Shown here piece after piece: positions 1 through 11,130 of a stretch of DNA of 64,000 bases; the stretch's first letter is position 1; each line of letters starts with the position of its first letter. The DNA is from Symbiodinium sp. CCMP2592 (taxonomy: Eukaryota; Sar; Dinophyceae; Suessiales; Symbiodiniaceae). A program made the translations under genes and the position numbers. The stretch spans positions 176,878 to 240,877 of the forward strand of contig CAJNDT010000331.1 in the NCBI GenBank assembly GCA_905221615.1, written 5' to 3'. The notes under the pieces are model-generated. The model saw only the letters and a program-made list of their open reading frames with translations, was not told the origin of the DNA and searched no databases.

Positions 1-2875
1 GTTCTGAGGAACGCCCGCTTCTGCTGCCTGAAGGTGCATCTGCCTCTGCTGCATCTGGCTCTGCTCCAGTTTCGCTAGGATCGCCTCTGGGTGTGTGAGC
101 ATTGGCAGGATTTCTGTTGCGATCGTCATGATTCTGCATGATTACGACTATTGTTTATTCTCGTTATGGTACTACTCTTACTATTTCTGTTACTGCTATT
201 ACTGTTATATTCGTCATTGTGATTCTAGTGTTGCTGTTACTGTCATTTGTTGGTAGTATTAGCATTATCTTGGTCAGTATTTCTATGAGCACCAGTATCA
301 TGATGTGACTAGGTAGATTCTGAGTAGATTCCGTACACTCTTGCCGTTATGGTCACTACAAAAACCATTCATACTAGCAGTGCTGTTGTTTATTGTTGCT
401 GCTGCTTTTCATATCCGAAGTGCTTCTGGTGTCACAACTACTTAGTGTTGTAACTTGTATCATTACCATCACTGTCATTACTGTGACTAGCAGCTCGTAG
501 TAAAAGTGTAAGTGCTTCTTACGAAATCTCGGCGGCTTAGGACGCTCACGGCTATCAGCACATCAGGTTTGAGGGTAGGGCTGTTTCGGGTTAAGGGTTC
601 AGGCTTCCGGGAAGGATGGGCGAACTACAGCCTCTACAGGCTTCCCTACCTAGCATGTTTCTCTTAATCAAAACACCAACAAGGAGCCAATCGTATTATA
701 GAGCCCAAGACAGCTTTGTTGCCTGGGGCTTCGGACATACGGCACGTTGATGCCCCGTGAGGGCTGAAGCTTTAGATTCTACGTTCAATCGGGCATTCGT
801 GCACACAGGCCTGGCGATATCGCCACCGCAAAAGTGTGCTCTCAACCCACCTTCCTATGGGCCGAGGATGGCGGAAGGGGCAACGTCACCTACACGTGCA
901 GTCCAGTGCTCTAGCGTTCCGGGTCAAGGCTCCAAGCAATACTCACGGTTCAGAACTTCGTGCTGAAGGCCAGCTGCCCCTACGAAAACAGAGGCAGAGA
1001 CATTCATTGAGAATGGACCTACTGCACGACCGCATCCGAAAGCCAGGAAGGTGCGGGTGCCTAAAGGTTTAATCAAAAATACTATGTTGTAGTTTATTCT
1101 AGTATAATCATAGTATGTTGGAGTACATTGTGGCTATAGTCCAAAGTATATTCATCTATGTCATGGTAGCTGGAGCGCCAGTCTCTGGAGCATCTGAGCA
1201 ATCCTGCCTCGAACTTGTCGTCAATGTCGGCGAACCTGGGATACGGTTTACGGTTTGGGGTACTCCAGATACACTTAGGCATCAACACAACGAGACCACT
1301 CCTTAATGCCAATGAGGTATTGCTGAATTATGAACAGTATCAATAGCTTCCAAGTGGTAGAGTCAACCAACAGTGTAGTGTTACACTTAAGTTCGTTGAC
1401 CCTGTTACTGTAAGGATTTATGTTTTCGGATGAGTCTTCTGGGACAGCGCTGTATATATTGTTGCTAGGGGCATTTCAGCTCCACTCCGAAAACTGATCG
1501 TCGCTGTGCTCGTGGTAGTAGCAGGATTATAAGGGTCAGAAGGAGGAGTAGGGTGAGAATGATAAGCCGGCGGGGGTAGTTTCATCTGTTGTAGCGCCTC
1601 TGGTACTGGTGGAGGTGGTCTACGAGAACTGCCCTCACAAACTTCTGCCCGAGACACACTCCAGCAGCCGAACTGGTCGAAGGAGTGATTTGAAAGAAGT
1701 TTCCGACATCCTGGCATCTGGGCACTCAGAGGCCAGGGGGTTCACAGGCCTTTGCTAGCACAGTTCATGCAGTTTCTTCGAAGAGCGAAGAAACTACACT
1801 GAGGTGTCGAGCATGCCGTCAAGCTGCACGAGGCTACATCCCAGAACCCTAAACGCCCAGATTCTTAAAAGATCAAATCGTGAAGCCGAGAACTCCTACC
1901 CCAGAACCCTCCCCCAAGGAGCCTTTAATCCGGCGTTCATGGCCCAGACGCTCTCGCTTTCTGGAGCACAGGAACCGTAATGCTGCGGAAAAAAACACGG
2001 AGTGCGGCTTGGAAGTCGGAAAGGATCCACCTAGCCTACGGACCCTTGGGGATTAGGGTCCAGGGTTTAGGAACCGGGGTTTAGGGTTTGGGATTCAGTA
2101 GGCACTTGAGCTGCAATGACAAGCTGAAACCAAAACTGCAGAAGTCTTTGAGAGGCCATCTCGTTTTGGGAAGTCTCGATGATGCTTCCGAACTCTCACT
2201 GCAGCACTTGCAACCTTCCCCGGACTCCCATTAAGTCCGAAGGACCCCTACAAGGCAGGAGCACGGCTGAAAGCGTGGCCCAAGGAGTAAAGATGCAGCT
2301 CCCCCTGCTTCGACGTCTGGAAATTATGTCGCATAGCCTAGCCCAACCTGTGCTGAAAGATGAAGACGAGCTAGAGTCATGCACGAGTCTCCTTCCAGCA
2401 TGTATCCGAAGGATACTAGTTCCATCCAAAGGCTACTAGATGATAGACCGGAGCGAAAGCCATGAATCTGAGACCCCCCCAAGAGCATCTCAGGATACTC
2501 ACCGGATCCCTTGCCCTGCTCTTTTTGCATACCCTTCCGACAGCTGTGACTTTGACTCAGCTTCCAGTCTCAGAGCTGGACTACGTCAGGAAACTTCCCG
2601 CGACCGGGTGGTGGAGGGGGGGCCCCAAACACTCGCAGCGGCGGGGAAGCACGCAGCTCGTCGGATTCTCGGGGAAGCACAGTTGTCACTTCGTGAGAAA
2701 CACGTCACCTTCGCAAAGTGTTTCGACTCGGGCGCCAAAGCTGGCAAAGCCAGAGCTCAGCCTCCGGATGCGAAACCTGGGCGGCAATTTCGACGAGGAC
2801 AGGGATCGCCTAGCAGGACCTCTATTCAAAGCTGGACAACAGCGTGCATAATGCAAAAAGAGTAAGTCGAGAGAA
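1..2875. other. Non-coding, low-complexity flank
   Basis: No open frame here shows protein-like composition or a recognisable motif. The first ~500 bases are rich in irregular TTAC/TGTT-type trinucleotides resembling decayed microsatellite. The rest is mixed sequence with a degenerate telomere-like patch at about 2,046-2,095. The short frames between 2,179 and 2,865 are rich in Arg, Ser and Pro on both strands, as expected from GC-rich non-coding DNA. Confidence 0.6.
2046..2095 (+). repeat. Degenerate TTTAGGG telomere-like patch
   Basis: The stretch repeats variants of GGGTTTAGG/GGATTAGGG four to five times in about 50 bases. The spacing is irregular, so it reads as a decayed interstitial telomere tract rather than a chromosome end. 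TTTAGGG is the telomere unit used by dinoflagellates and plants. Confidence 0.6.
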
Positions 2876-2904
2876 AGAGAGCGAGAGAGAGAGAGAGAGT
2901 GTGA
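2871..2904. repeat. (GA)n microsatellite
   Basis: Alternating GA with a few interruptions, about 34 bases. No associated gene. Confidence 0.85.
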
Positions 2905-3284
2905 GACTGATGTTAGTGCAAAGTCGCCGAAGCACCAGAGAGCTCTCCAACACCCTGCTCTGGGGGCACGGCCCCATCTGAGGATAGGTCATCCAAACTC
3001 ACGAAAAGTCACTCTCTTGCTGCCGAAGCTCTAGGAAACACAAGAGGAGTCATGCATCCAAACGAGAAAACCCAATGGAAATTCCTGAGAACCACCTAGT
3101 CCAAAGCAGGAAGAACCTCGCTGAAGCAGGATCTCCGAGGCTTCAGCAATCTTGGCCAAGCCGGTGGTCGCAGTCACGGCTACGGCGCATCGTCCTTGTG
3201 ACGGGAAGCTGTGAAGCTCGGGTGCACTGCACTCCAGTGAGTGCTTCTACTCCTCTCCTACACCAACTCCTCCACCCACGTACG

Positions 3285-3470
3285 CCTCCAAGCCTGCTAC
3301 TACTGCTACCACTACTACTACCACCACTAACACTTCGACTACCACTGCCACTACCACTTCCACACCCGCTCCTACCCCTACCAATACGACTACCACTACT
3401 ACTGCTACGACGACGACGACTACCCACTCCCTCTGCTCCACCTCCTGCTCCTCCTGCTGCTGGTGCTGCA
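3285..3470. repeat. (CTA/CCA) triplet microsatellite
   Basis: About 185 bases built from CTACTA, CCACCA and CTGCTG-type triplets. It makes long artefactual open frames on both strands (poly-Val, poly-Ser and poly-Leu), which I do not accept as genes. Confidence 0.8.
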
Positions 3471-3866
3471 AGATTGTAATCACTGATTTCATCCGAGCAG
3501 CTGAGATGCCGTGGCTCCGTGCCAAGAGCTTGTAAGGTCGGACGTCGCAAGGCTGGCAAACGGGGCATTCACGGGGCTTCGGTTGAAATCCGGCCGTCCA
3601 TTCAATCAGCATCTTGCGGCACTGCAGCGACGGAGCACTGTGGTCAGGGGCTGCCGACATCTTGATGCCACGGCCCCACAACCAGTGGGAACCGCCGTTC
3701 GGGAAGCTAAAAAGTTGTTGGAGGATTGACGGTTTCGGGAAGAGTTTTGGGGCTCCAGGAACTTGCAGCAACAGATCGACAACTCTGACACCACTCGAAG
3801 ACTCACGATAACGGCACACAAAGGTAACGCAAGTGTGCGGATTGAAGGCAGGGTACAACCCGCAGA

Positions 3867-3920
3867 CTAAAATGGATCAGGCTTAGTCCCTAAACCCTAA
3901 ACCCTAAAATGGATCAGGCT
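3867..3920 (+). repeat. Interstitial telomere tract between 17-bp direct repeats
   Basis: Three CCCTAAA units lie between two perfect copies of CTAAAATGGATCAGGCT (3,867-3,883 and 3,904-3,920). The last unit merges into the second copy. The arrangement resembles telomere-repeat insertion with flanking duplication, as at a repaired double-strand break. Confidence 0.8.
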
Positions 3921-4098
3921 GACGCCTGGAAGCTCTCGCGTTTTGCAGAGCCTGCTGCCTCATTCACACTCCTGGCAACTGCACCAGGCATTGTCGGGAA
4001 CATCCGATGCCGCACATGCCGATGCCAATGGTGGACGTGTCCAGGAGCAATGCAGATTAGCAGAACGAGTGCCATTGGCTACTGGGCCGCCTGCCCTA

Positions 4099-4139
4099 AC
4101 ATATTGGGAAAAAACCTAAACCCTAAACCCCCAATATGT
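4099..4139. repeat. Interstitial telomere tract inside a 10-bp perfect inverted repeat
   Basis: ACATATTGGG (4,099-4,108) is the exact reverse complement of CCCAATATGT (4,130-4,139). The 21 bases between them are A-rich followed by CCTAAACCCTAAACC. The whole 41-base block can fold into a stem with a telomere-like loop. Confidence 0.8.
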
Positions 4140-6940
4140 CACTTTTCAGAATTTGGGAGGGCGAGCTGAACATGGCGGAAGCTCCCGGAGACTCTCGGCC
4201 GGGCCTTGGGCGCAATTAGAGACTTCTCCCCAAACGCGAAGAGAGGGGTGTCACAGGCGGGAAGCCACGAGGCCCAGCAATTTTTCATCTTGCACTCAGC
4301 CGGAGGTCTCAGATAGCGCGGCAGTTGCTCCTGATGCGTCGCGACAAAGGCGGCCTGCGATGTGGAGCAGCGCTGCAGGCTCGGAAGGCTAGTCGAGTCC
4401 GCAAACGGCAAGCTGACTGCCGACACTGGCCTTTCATGGCATGGGACGGGAAGAAGATGGAAGAAGGATCACCGGGAAGAAGCAAAGGCTTTGGGACTGT
4501 AAGCCCGCACCGGCACTGCCTGCACCGGCACTGCCAGCACCTCGACTGACATCGCCATCCGGCCATGGAGTATCCGGCCACAGGCTGTCCGAAGTTTAAG
4601 CTTCCGGAGGCTTTTGCCGCGAGATGCCAGCAACCGATGCTCTGACCGGGCCAGCGTTCCTGTTGCCAAAGCCTTCCGGAACACCACCCCGACTCCGACG
4701 TGTGTCAGCAGTCACCAACAAGCTTTAGTTCTTCCTCCCTGCTAGGACCAAAATCCGGCAATTCCCACAGATGCCCTGTGTAAACGTGCCTTCTCGGGAA
4801 TAGAATGCGGTTTGGTGCAAATTGGCTTGCACTTCAGCAATACTTCAGCTTTCCCATCGCGAACGCTGATCTCATGGTTTACACAGAAGTTCGTGCTGCA
4901 CCTCTCTGCATGGCGTGTTTTCACTTTTTTCGGAGGGGCTACACTGCCAAACCGGGTGATCGATACCCCGGGCAGGAGGCAGCAGCCCACCCAACCATGC
5001 CTGCGACTGTCGAAGCAAACTCTTTGGCAGGAATGCTGGGAAATCGCAAGGACAACAGCTCGGGCTATTCGTGATGCAGGAACTGGAATTGCAGCTTGCT
5101 AGGGCTCGGGGCTTATAAGCAGTACTGATTGTGTCTGGCTTTGGGCAAAGCTAGGTTTTGCAGGCAGCTGAAGACCAGGATCGCACGCGTCGCCGTCTTT
5201 GCGGCTGCCAGACACACCACCTTCGTGGAGCTTTGGGTGCTAACTTTTGGGCATAACACCGAAAAAAGATCGAAGACTTCAGGCAGCGTTCAGGTTCAGG
5301 GTGCCGGCACGGGCTTACCCTTAGATTGCTGACTTCGGCGTTAGGGAGGTGGTGCCCATTGTCTGAGCGTTCGCCGCAACAAGCGACAGCGTGGAGACTT
5401 GAGCGTGTGACTGCCGCTAGCCGCTGGACTTTGAACGCGCACTACGGTGGCTTCCGCCGCCCAGAGTTCAGCACCTCGCACCGCTGCGGGCTTTGCCAAA
5501 GCCAGAGTCCCAAAAACTCTCGAGGCCCCTACCACCCGAATTAACCCTTGAAGCCTTCTCAAACCTCGTAATAATAACCCTTAAGCCACTTAAACCTCTA
5601 AAACTTGCCAAGACATGCTTGGCTTCGGCCCTGCATGGAGCCAAGATGCTCGCGCCCAGACTTGGGCTCCCCCGAGGCTGCGGCCTTCGGCAGCGCCGGC
5701 AAGGGGCCAAAACCAGCTCCAAGGGAGGGTGCTCTAAGACTGTGCGGGCTGAGAAAAAAAGAATGATAGCTTGGCGTCGCTGAAAAGTCGCCTCCTCAGG
5801 CAGTGGCCGGAAGCCTCAGGAAACCTGCAGCCTCCCCCACCCCCCGGCCCCTCCCATGTGAAGTTCTTGGGCTCACGGCTCCGAAGCGCTCTCCGGTGAC
5901 ACAACGCCCGCAGGCAAAGCTCACAAGGCAGCGAGTGACAGTGCGTCAGCAGCATCTTGCCAGGTCATGCCAAAGGCAGAGTTGCGGCAAGATGACCTCA
6001 CGTCCCAAAATGCCTTCTGGAGACTGCGAGGTCGAGGTGTGCAGAAGCAGCGCAAGCATGGCCGGCTTCGGCGTGTGACAAGGCATCGCCACGGCCACCG
6101 GCTCAGAATGAGCCCGCGAAGGCGAGGCGGGCCTTGGACTCGTAGCAACTGGAGGAAGTTGAGGCTTCACCGAAAGCTCTCTGCATCTTCGAGGCGGCTG
6201 CCTATAAGGTCACTCCACATCCGCGAGCTCCCTCAGATCCCAGCACCCGGCACACCCAACAGCCACGGAAGACCTTGCAAGCAGGACGGTGTCGATGCTG
6301 CAGGCCGGCGGGATCTCGAAGCGCCGTAGAGCGCGCATGCTTTGCGATCAACTCGCGTAAGAACGAGATTTGTCACTGGCGAAACCCAGACCACAAGTCT
6401 GCACCCAGCCGAAACCCTCAACCCTGAGGCCCTAAGCAGGGCCCCCTCGGCTTCTCCTTACAGACAGAGCTCAAGAAAAGAGCTCCCAGAGGGGCTCTCC
6501 AGACCTCGGAGCCCTCGGGCGAAGATGCGAAATACCAAGAGCTGGCTCAGACCCCGCCCTTCGCTGGCGTTCGGGTCTAGGGCTTCAGGGCCTTTGAGGT
6601 CTTTGGGGCCTCTGAGGGCCTTTGAAAATGACGCAGGCTGCAGCTTAGAGGATCGGGGCAGTGTCGGCACCTTGCCACTGACAGTGGAGTGAAGCGCACT
6701 GCCGGTGAAATCTTCCGGCTTACTTGTGTTTTGGGATTACAGGCTCGATGGGGACAACCCACATGCGCTTCTCAGATTCGTCTTACGATCATCTGCTGCC
6801 AGGTTCCCGGGTCATCGGACTTTTCATATTCGAAGGTTTTGCGTTTGAGATTCACAAATCTTGAAGATTGGACTCTGCACTGGAGGCCCCTGGTTGGATG
6901 AAAACCTGTCAGCTAGTTTGTACAACAACTGCTGATTCTC
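4140..6940. other. Non-coding stretch, no gene seen
   Basis: GC-rich mixed sequence with many short frames on both strands, none with a recognisable domain, coherent composition or homologue I know. A few CCCTAA-type motifs occur near 6,410-6,435. Unsupported as coding. Confidence 0.5.
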
Positions 6941-6944
6941 ATGG

Positions 6945-9900
6945 ATGCCTGCTGCTGGCACAACTCTCTTAAGCCTCCAGAGAGTCACTTCCCAGCCAAC
7001 AGGAGCCATGTGAAAGCGTGCGGGCATCGGGGGTAATATGTTGAACTGATCTTCCGGCATCGTCCGAAGATAAGAACAGCTTTGTGACTGACCGCAGCTT
7101 GCTTAACAATCGCCTCTGCTCTGGCAAACGCGGCACCAGCAATGCCAAACACTGCTGCCTCAAAAGAGAATTATGAATCACGATGCGTGACCACTCTGGC
7201 ATTCACCAACTGATGACACCTGCCTGAATTGATATTGTAGTTTTTCAAGTCAGGTTGTCACACATGCGGTCTTAGGCACAGCGAGTGCGGCACAGCAAGG
7301 ATCGGCCGGGAGCCAGCCCGGGATTTCCGGCGAACGGAGGTTCGCTAACAGCCAGCGGATAGCCCACATCTGTGCCAGCCGGTCACTGGGGATACTGCTC
7401 GTCATGCTGGCAACGATGTTGGTGGAGTTGTTGAGTGCAAATCAGGCAGCCCACTGACCCACGCGGCACAGGGACAGGAGCCTACCATGCACTCTTGCTT
7501 AGCCAATCCCCTGGCACGCCAGGCTGCTGCCGGCACAACTTCACTGCGCCACTGGGTGCAGTCTGCATGTAACAAGCATGAGGGCCTCATGATGACTACA
7601 CTGAACGGACTTCTGGCATCGTGCAACGGTAACCCATGCTCGTGAGTGATCACGTCGTCAACAGGTCGAGGTTAGACGAGTTATTGTGGGACGTCTTACT
7701 TCGAAATCACCTCTGGCACACGTGGCACAGACAACGCCAAACATGCTGGCTGAAAGAGTGATGAATCTACACCCTGACATGCGGCTTCAGGTTGCAAGCA
7801 GCAGGTGAGGAGACCTGCCTGAACTTATCTTGCAGAAATGTAGCCGCCCTGGAGCAGGGGAAGTTCCTCCGATGCAGTCTTTCAAGTCAAGTAGTCACAC
7901 ATGCTGTCTTAGACACAGCGAGTGCAGCACAGCAAGGCTCGGCCGGGAGCCAGCCCAGGATTTCCGGCGAAAGGAGGTTTGCTAACAGCCAGCGGATAGC
8001 ACACATCTGTGCCAGCCGGTCACTGGGGATACTGCTCGTCATGCTGGCAACGATGTTGGTGGAGTTGTTGAGTGCAAATCAGGCAGCCCACTGACCCACG
8101 CGGCACAGGGACAGGAGCCTACCATGCACTCTTGCTTAGCCAATCCCCTGGCACGCCAGGCTGCTGCCGGCACAACTTCACTGCGCCACTGGGTGCAGTC
8201 TGCATGTAACAAGCATGAGGGCCTCATGACGGACTTCTGGCATCGTGCAACGGTAACACATGCTCTGCAACTGACCACGTCTTACTTCAAAACCGCCTCT
8301 TGCACAACCGGCACATACAACAAAGCGGGAACTGATGAGACCTGCCTGCATTGATATTGCAGGCATGCAGCCGCCCTGGAGCAGTGGAAGTTCCTCCGAT
8401 GCAGTCTTTCAAGTCAATTAGTCACACATGCTGTCTTAGGCACAGCGAGTGCAGCACAGCAAGGCTCGGCCGGGATCCAGCCCAGGATTTCCGGCGAAAG
8501 GAGGTTTGCTAACAGCCAGCGGATAGCCCACACATGTGCCAGCGGGTCAATAAAGATACTGCTCGTCATGCTGGCAACGATGGTTGAGGGCAAATCAGGC
8601 AGCCCACTGACCCACGCGGCACACGGACAGGAGCCTCCCATGCACTCTTGCTTAGCTGATCTCCTGGCACGCCAGGCTGCTGCTGGCACAACTCCCTTAA
8701 GCCTCCAGTGAATCACTGCGTCACTCGGTGCAGTCTGCATGTGACAAGCATGACTGCCTCGGGATGAATGTGCTGAACTGATCTTCAGGCATCGTGCAAA
8801 GGTAACACATGCTCGTGAGTGATCACATCGTCAACAGGTCGAGGTTAGACGAGTTATTGTGGGACGTCTTACTTCGAAATCACCTCTGGCACACGTGGCA
8901 CAGACAACGCCAAACATGCTGGCTGAAAGAGTGATGAATCTACACCCTGACATGCGGCTTCAGGTTGCAAGCAGCAGGTGAGGAGACCTGCCTGAACTTA
9001 TCTTGCAGAAATGTAGCCGCCCTGGAGCAGGGGAAGTTCCTCCGATGCAGTCTTTCAAGTCAAGTAGTCACACATGCTGTGTTAGGCACCACAGCGAGTG
9101 CAGCACAGCAAGGCTCGGCCGGGAGCCAGCCCAGGATTTCCGGCGAAAGGAGGTTTGCTAACAGCCAGGGGATAGCCCACACATGTGCCAGCGGGTCAAT
9201 AAAGATACTGCTCGTCATGCTGGCAACGATGTTGGTTGAGTTGTTGAGGGCAAATCAGGCAGCCTAGTGACCCACACAGCACAGGGACATGAGCCTCCCA
9301 TGCACTCTTGCTTAGCCAATCCCCTGGCACGCCAGGCTGCTGCCGGCACAACTCTTGCAAGCCTCCAGTGAGTCACTGCGTCACGCGGTGGAGTCTGCGT
9401 GTGACAAACATGACTGCCTCGGGATGAATGTGCTGAACTGATCTTCAGGCATCGTGCAAAGGCAACACATCCTCGTGATTGATCACGTCTTACTTCGAAA
9501 TCGCCTCTGGCAAGGCGTGGCACAGGCCATGCCAAACATGTTGGCTGAAAGAGCGATGAATCTACACCCTGACATGCGGCTTCAGGTTGCAAGCGGCAGG
9601 TGATGAGACCTGCCTGAATTGATATTGCAGGCATGCAGCCGCCCTGGAGCAGTGGAAGTTCCTCCGATGCAGTCTTTCAAGTCAAGTAGTCACACATGCG
9701 TCTTAGGCACAGCGAGTGCAGCACAGCAAGGCTCGGCCGGGATCCAGCCCAGGATTTCCGGCGAAAGGAGGTTTGCTAACAGCCAGCGGATAGCCCACAC
9801 ATGTGCCAGCGGGTCAATAAAGATACTGCTCGTCATGCTGGCAACGATGTTGGTGGAGTTGTTGAGGGCAAATCAGGCAGCCCACTGACCCACGCGGCAC

Positions 9901-11130
9901 AGGGACAGGAGCCTCCCATGCACTCTTGCTTAGCTGATCTCCTGGCACGCCAGGCTGCTGCTGGCACAACTCCCTTAAGCCTCCAGTGAGTCACTGCGTC
10001 ACTCGGTGGAGTCTGCGTGTGACAAACATGACTGCCTCGGGATGAATGTGCTGAACTGATCTTCAGGCATCGTGCAAAGGCAACACATCCTCGTGATTGA
10101 TCACGTCTTACTTCGAAATCGCCTCTGGCAAGGCGTGGCACAGGCCATGCCAAACATGTTGGCTGAAAGAGCGATGAATCTACACCCTGACATGCGGCTT
10201 CAGGTTGCAAGCGGCAGGTGATGAGACCTGCCTGAATTGATATTGCAGGCATGCAGCCGCCCTGGAGCAGTGGAAGTTCCTCCGATGCAGTCTTTCAAGT
10301 CAATTAGTCACACATGCTGTCTTAGGCACAGCGAGTGCAGCACAGCAAGGCTCGGCCGGGATCCAGCCCAGGATTTTCGGCGAAAGGAGGTTTGCTAACA
10401 GCCAGTGGATAGCCCAAACATGTGCGAGGGGGTCAATAAAGATACTGCTCGTCATGCTGGCAACGATGCTGGTGGAGTTGTTGAGGGCAAATCAGGCAGC
10501 CCACTGACCCACGCAGCACAGGGAGAGGAGCCTCCCATGCACTCTTGCTTAGCCAATCCCCTGGCACGACAGGCTGCTGCTGGCACAACTCCCTTAGGCC
10601 TCCAGTGAGTCACTTCCCAGCCAACAGGAGCCATGTGAAAGCGTGCGGGCATCGGGCGTAATATGTTGGACTGATCTTCCGGCATCGTCCGAAGATAAGA
10701 ACAGCTTTGTGACTGACCGCAGCTTGCTGAACAATCGCCTCTGCTCTGGCAGACGTGGCACCAGCAATGCCAAACACTGCTGCCTCAAAAGTGAATTATG
10801 AGTCACGATGCATGACCACCCTGGCATTCACCTTCAGACTAGGAGTGGTAAGTAATTGGTGAGACCGCAACTGATGACACCTGCCTGAATTGATATTGCA
10901 GTCTTGCAAGTCAGGTTGTCACACATGCGGTCTTAGGCACAGCGAGTGCGGCACAGCAAGGATCGGCAGGGAGCGAGCCCGGGATTTCCGGCGAAAGGAG
11001 GTTTGCTAACAGCCAGCGGATAGCCCACATCTGTGCCAGCCGGTCACTGGGGATATTGCTCGTCATGCTGGCAACGATGTCGGCGGAGTTGTTGAGTGCA
11101 AATCAGGCAGCCCGCTGACGCACGCCGCTG
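6945..11130. repeat. Tandem array of seven ~0.53-0.65 kb units
   Basis: The motif GGATTTCCGGCGAA (small variants) recurs at 7,321, 7,958, 8,485, 9,134, 9,752, 10,371 and 10,982. That gives periods of 637, 527, 649, 618, 619 and 611 bases. Each unit also repeats a block near GGCACGCCAGGCTGCTG. The units starting near 9,134-10,371 are the most alike. The outermost units share a variant segment (6,960-7,200 and 10,600-10,830) absent from the middle ones, as expected if the array grew from its centre. Recurrent short frames inside copies (about 77-139 codons) change length and frame between units, so I treat the array as non-coding satellite. Confidence 0.9.

Noticed and set aside
3143..3858. Long open frames rich in Val, Ser or Leu on both strands
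   Set aside because: They are translations of the CTA/CCA triplet microsatellite. Every frame is open for the same trivial reason.
7402..10830. Recurrent frames of 77-139 codons in the satellite array
   Set aside because: They recur only because the unit repeats. Length and frame change between units, and no protein family is recognised.
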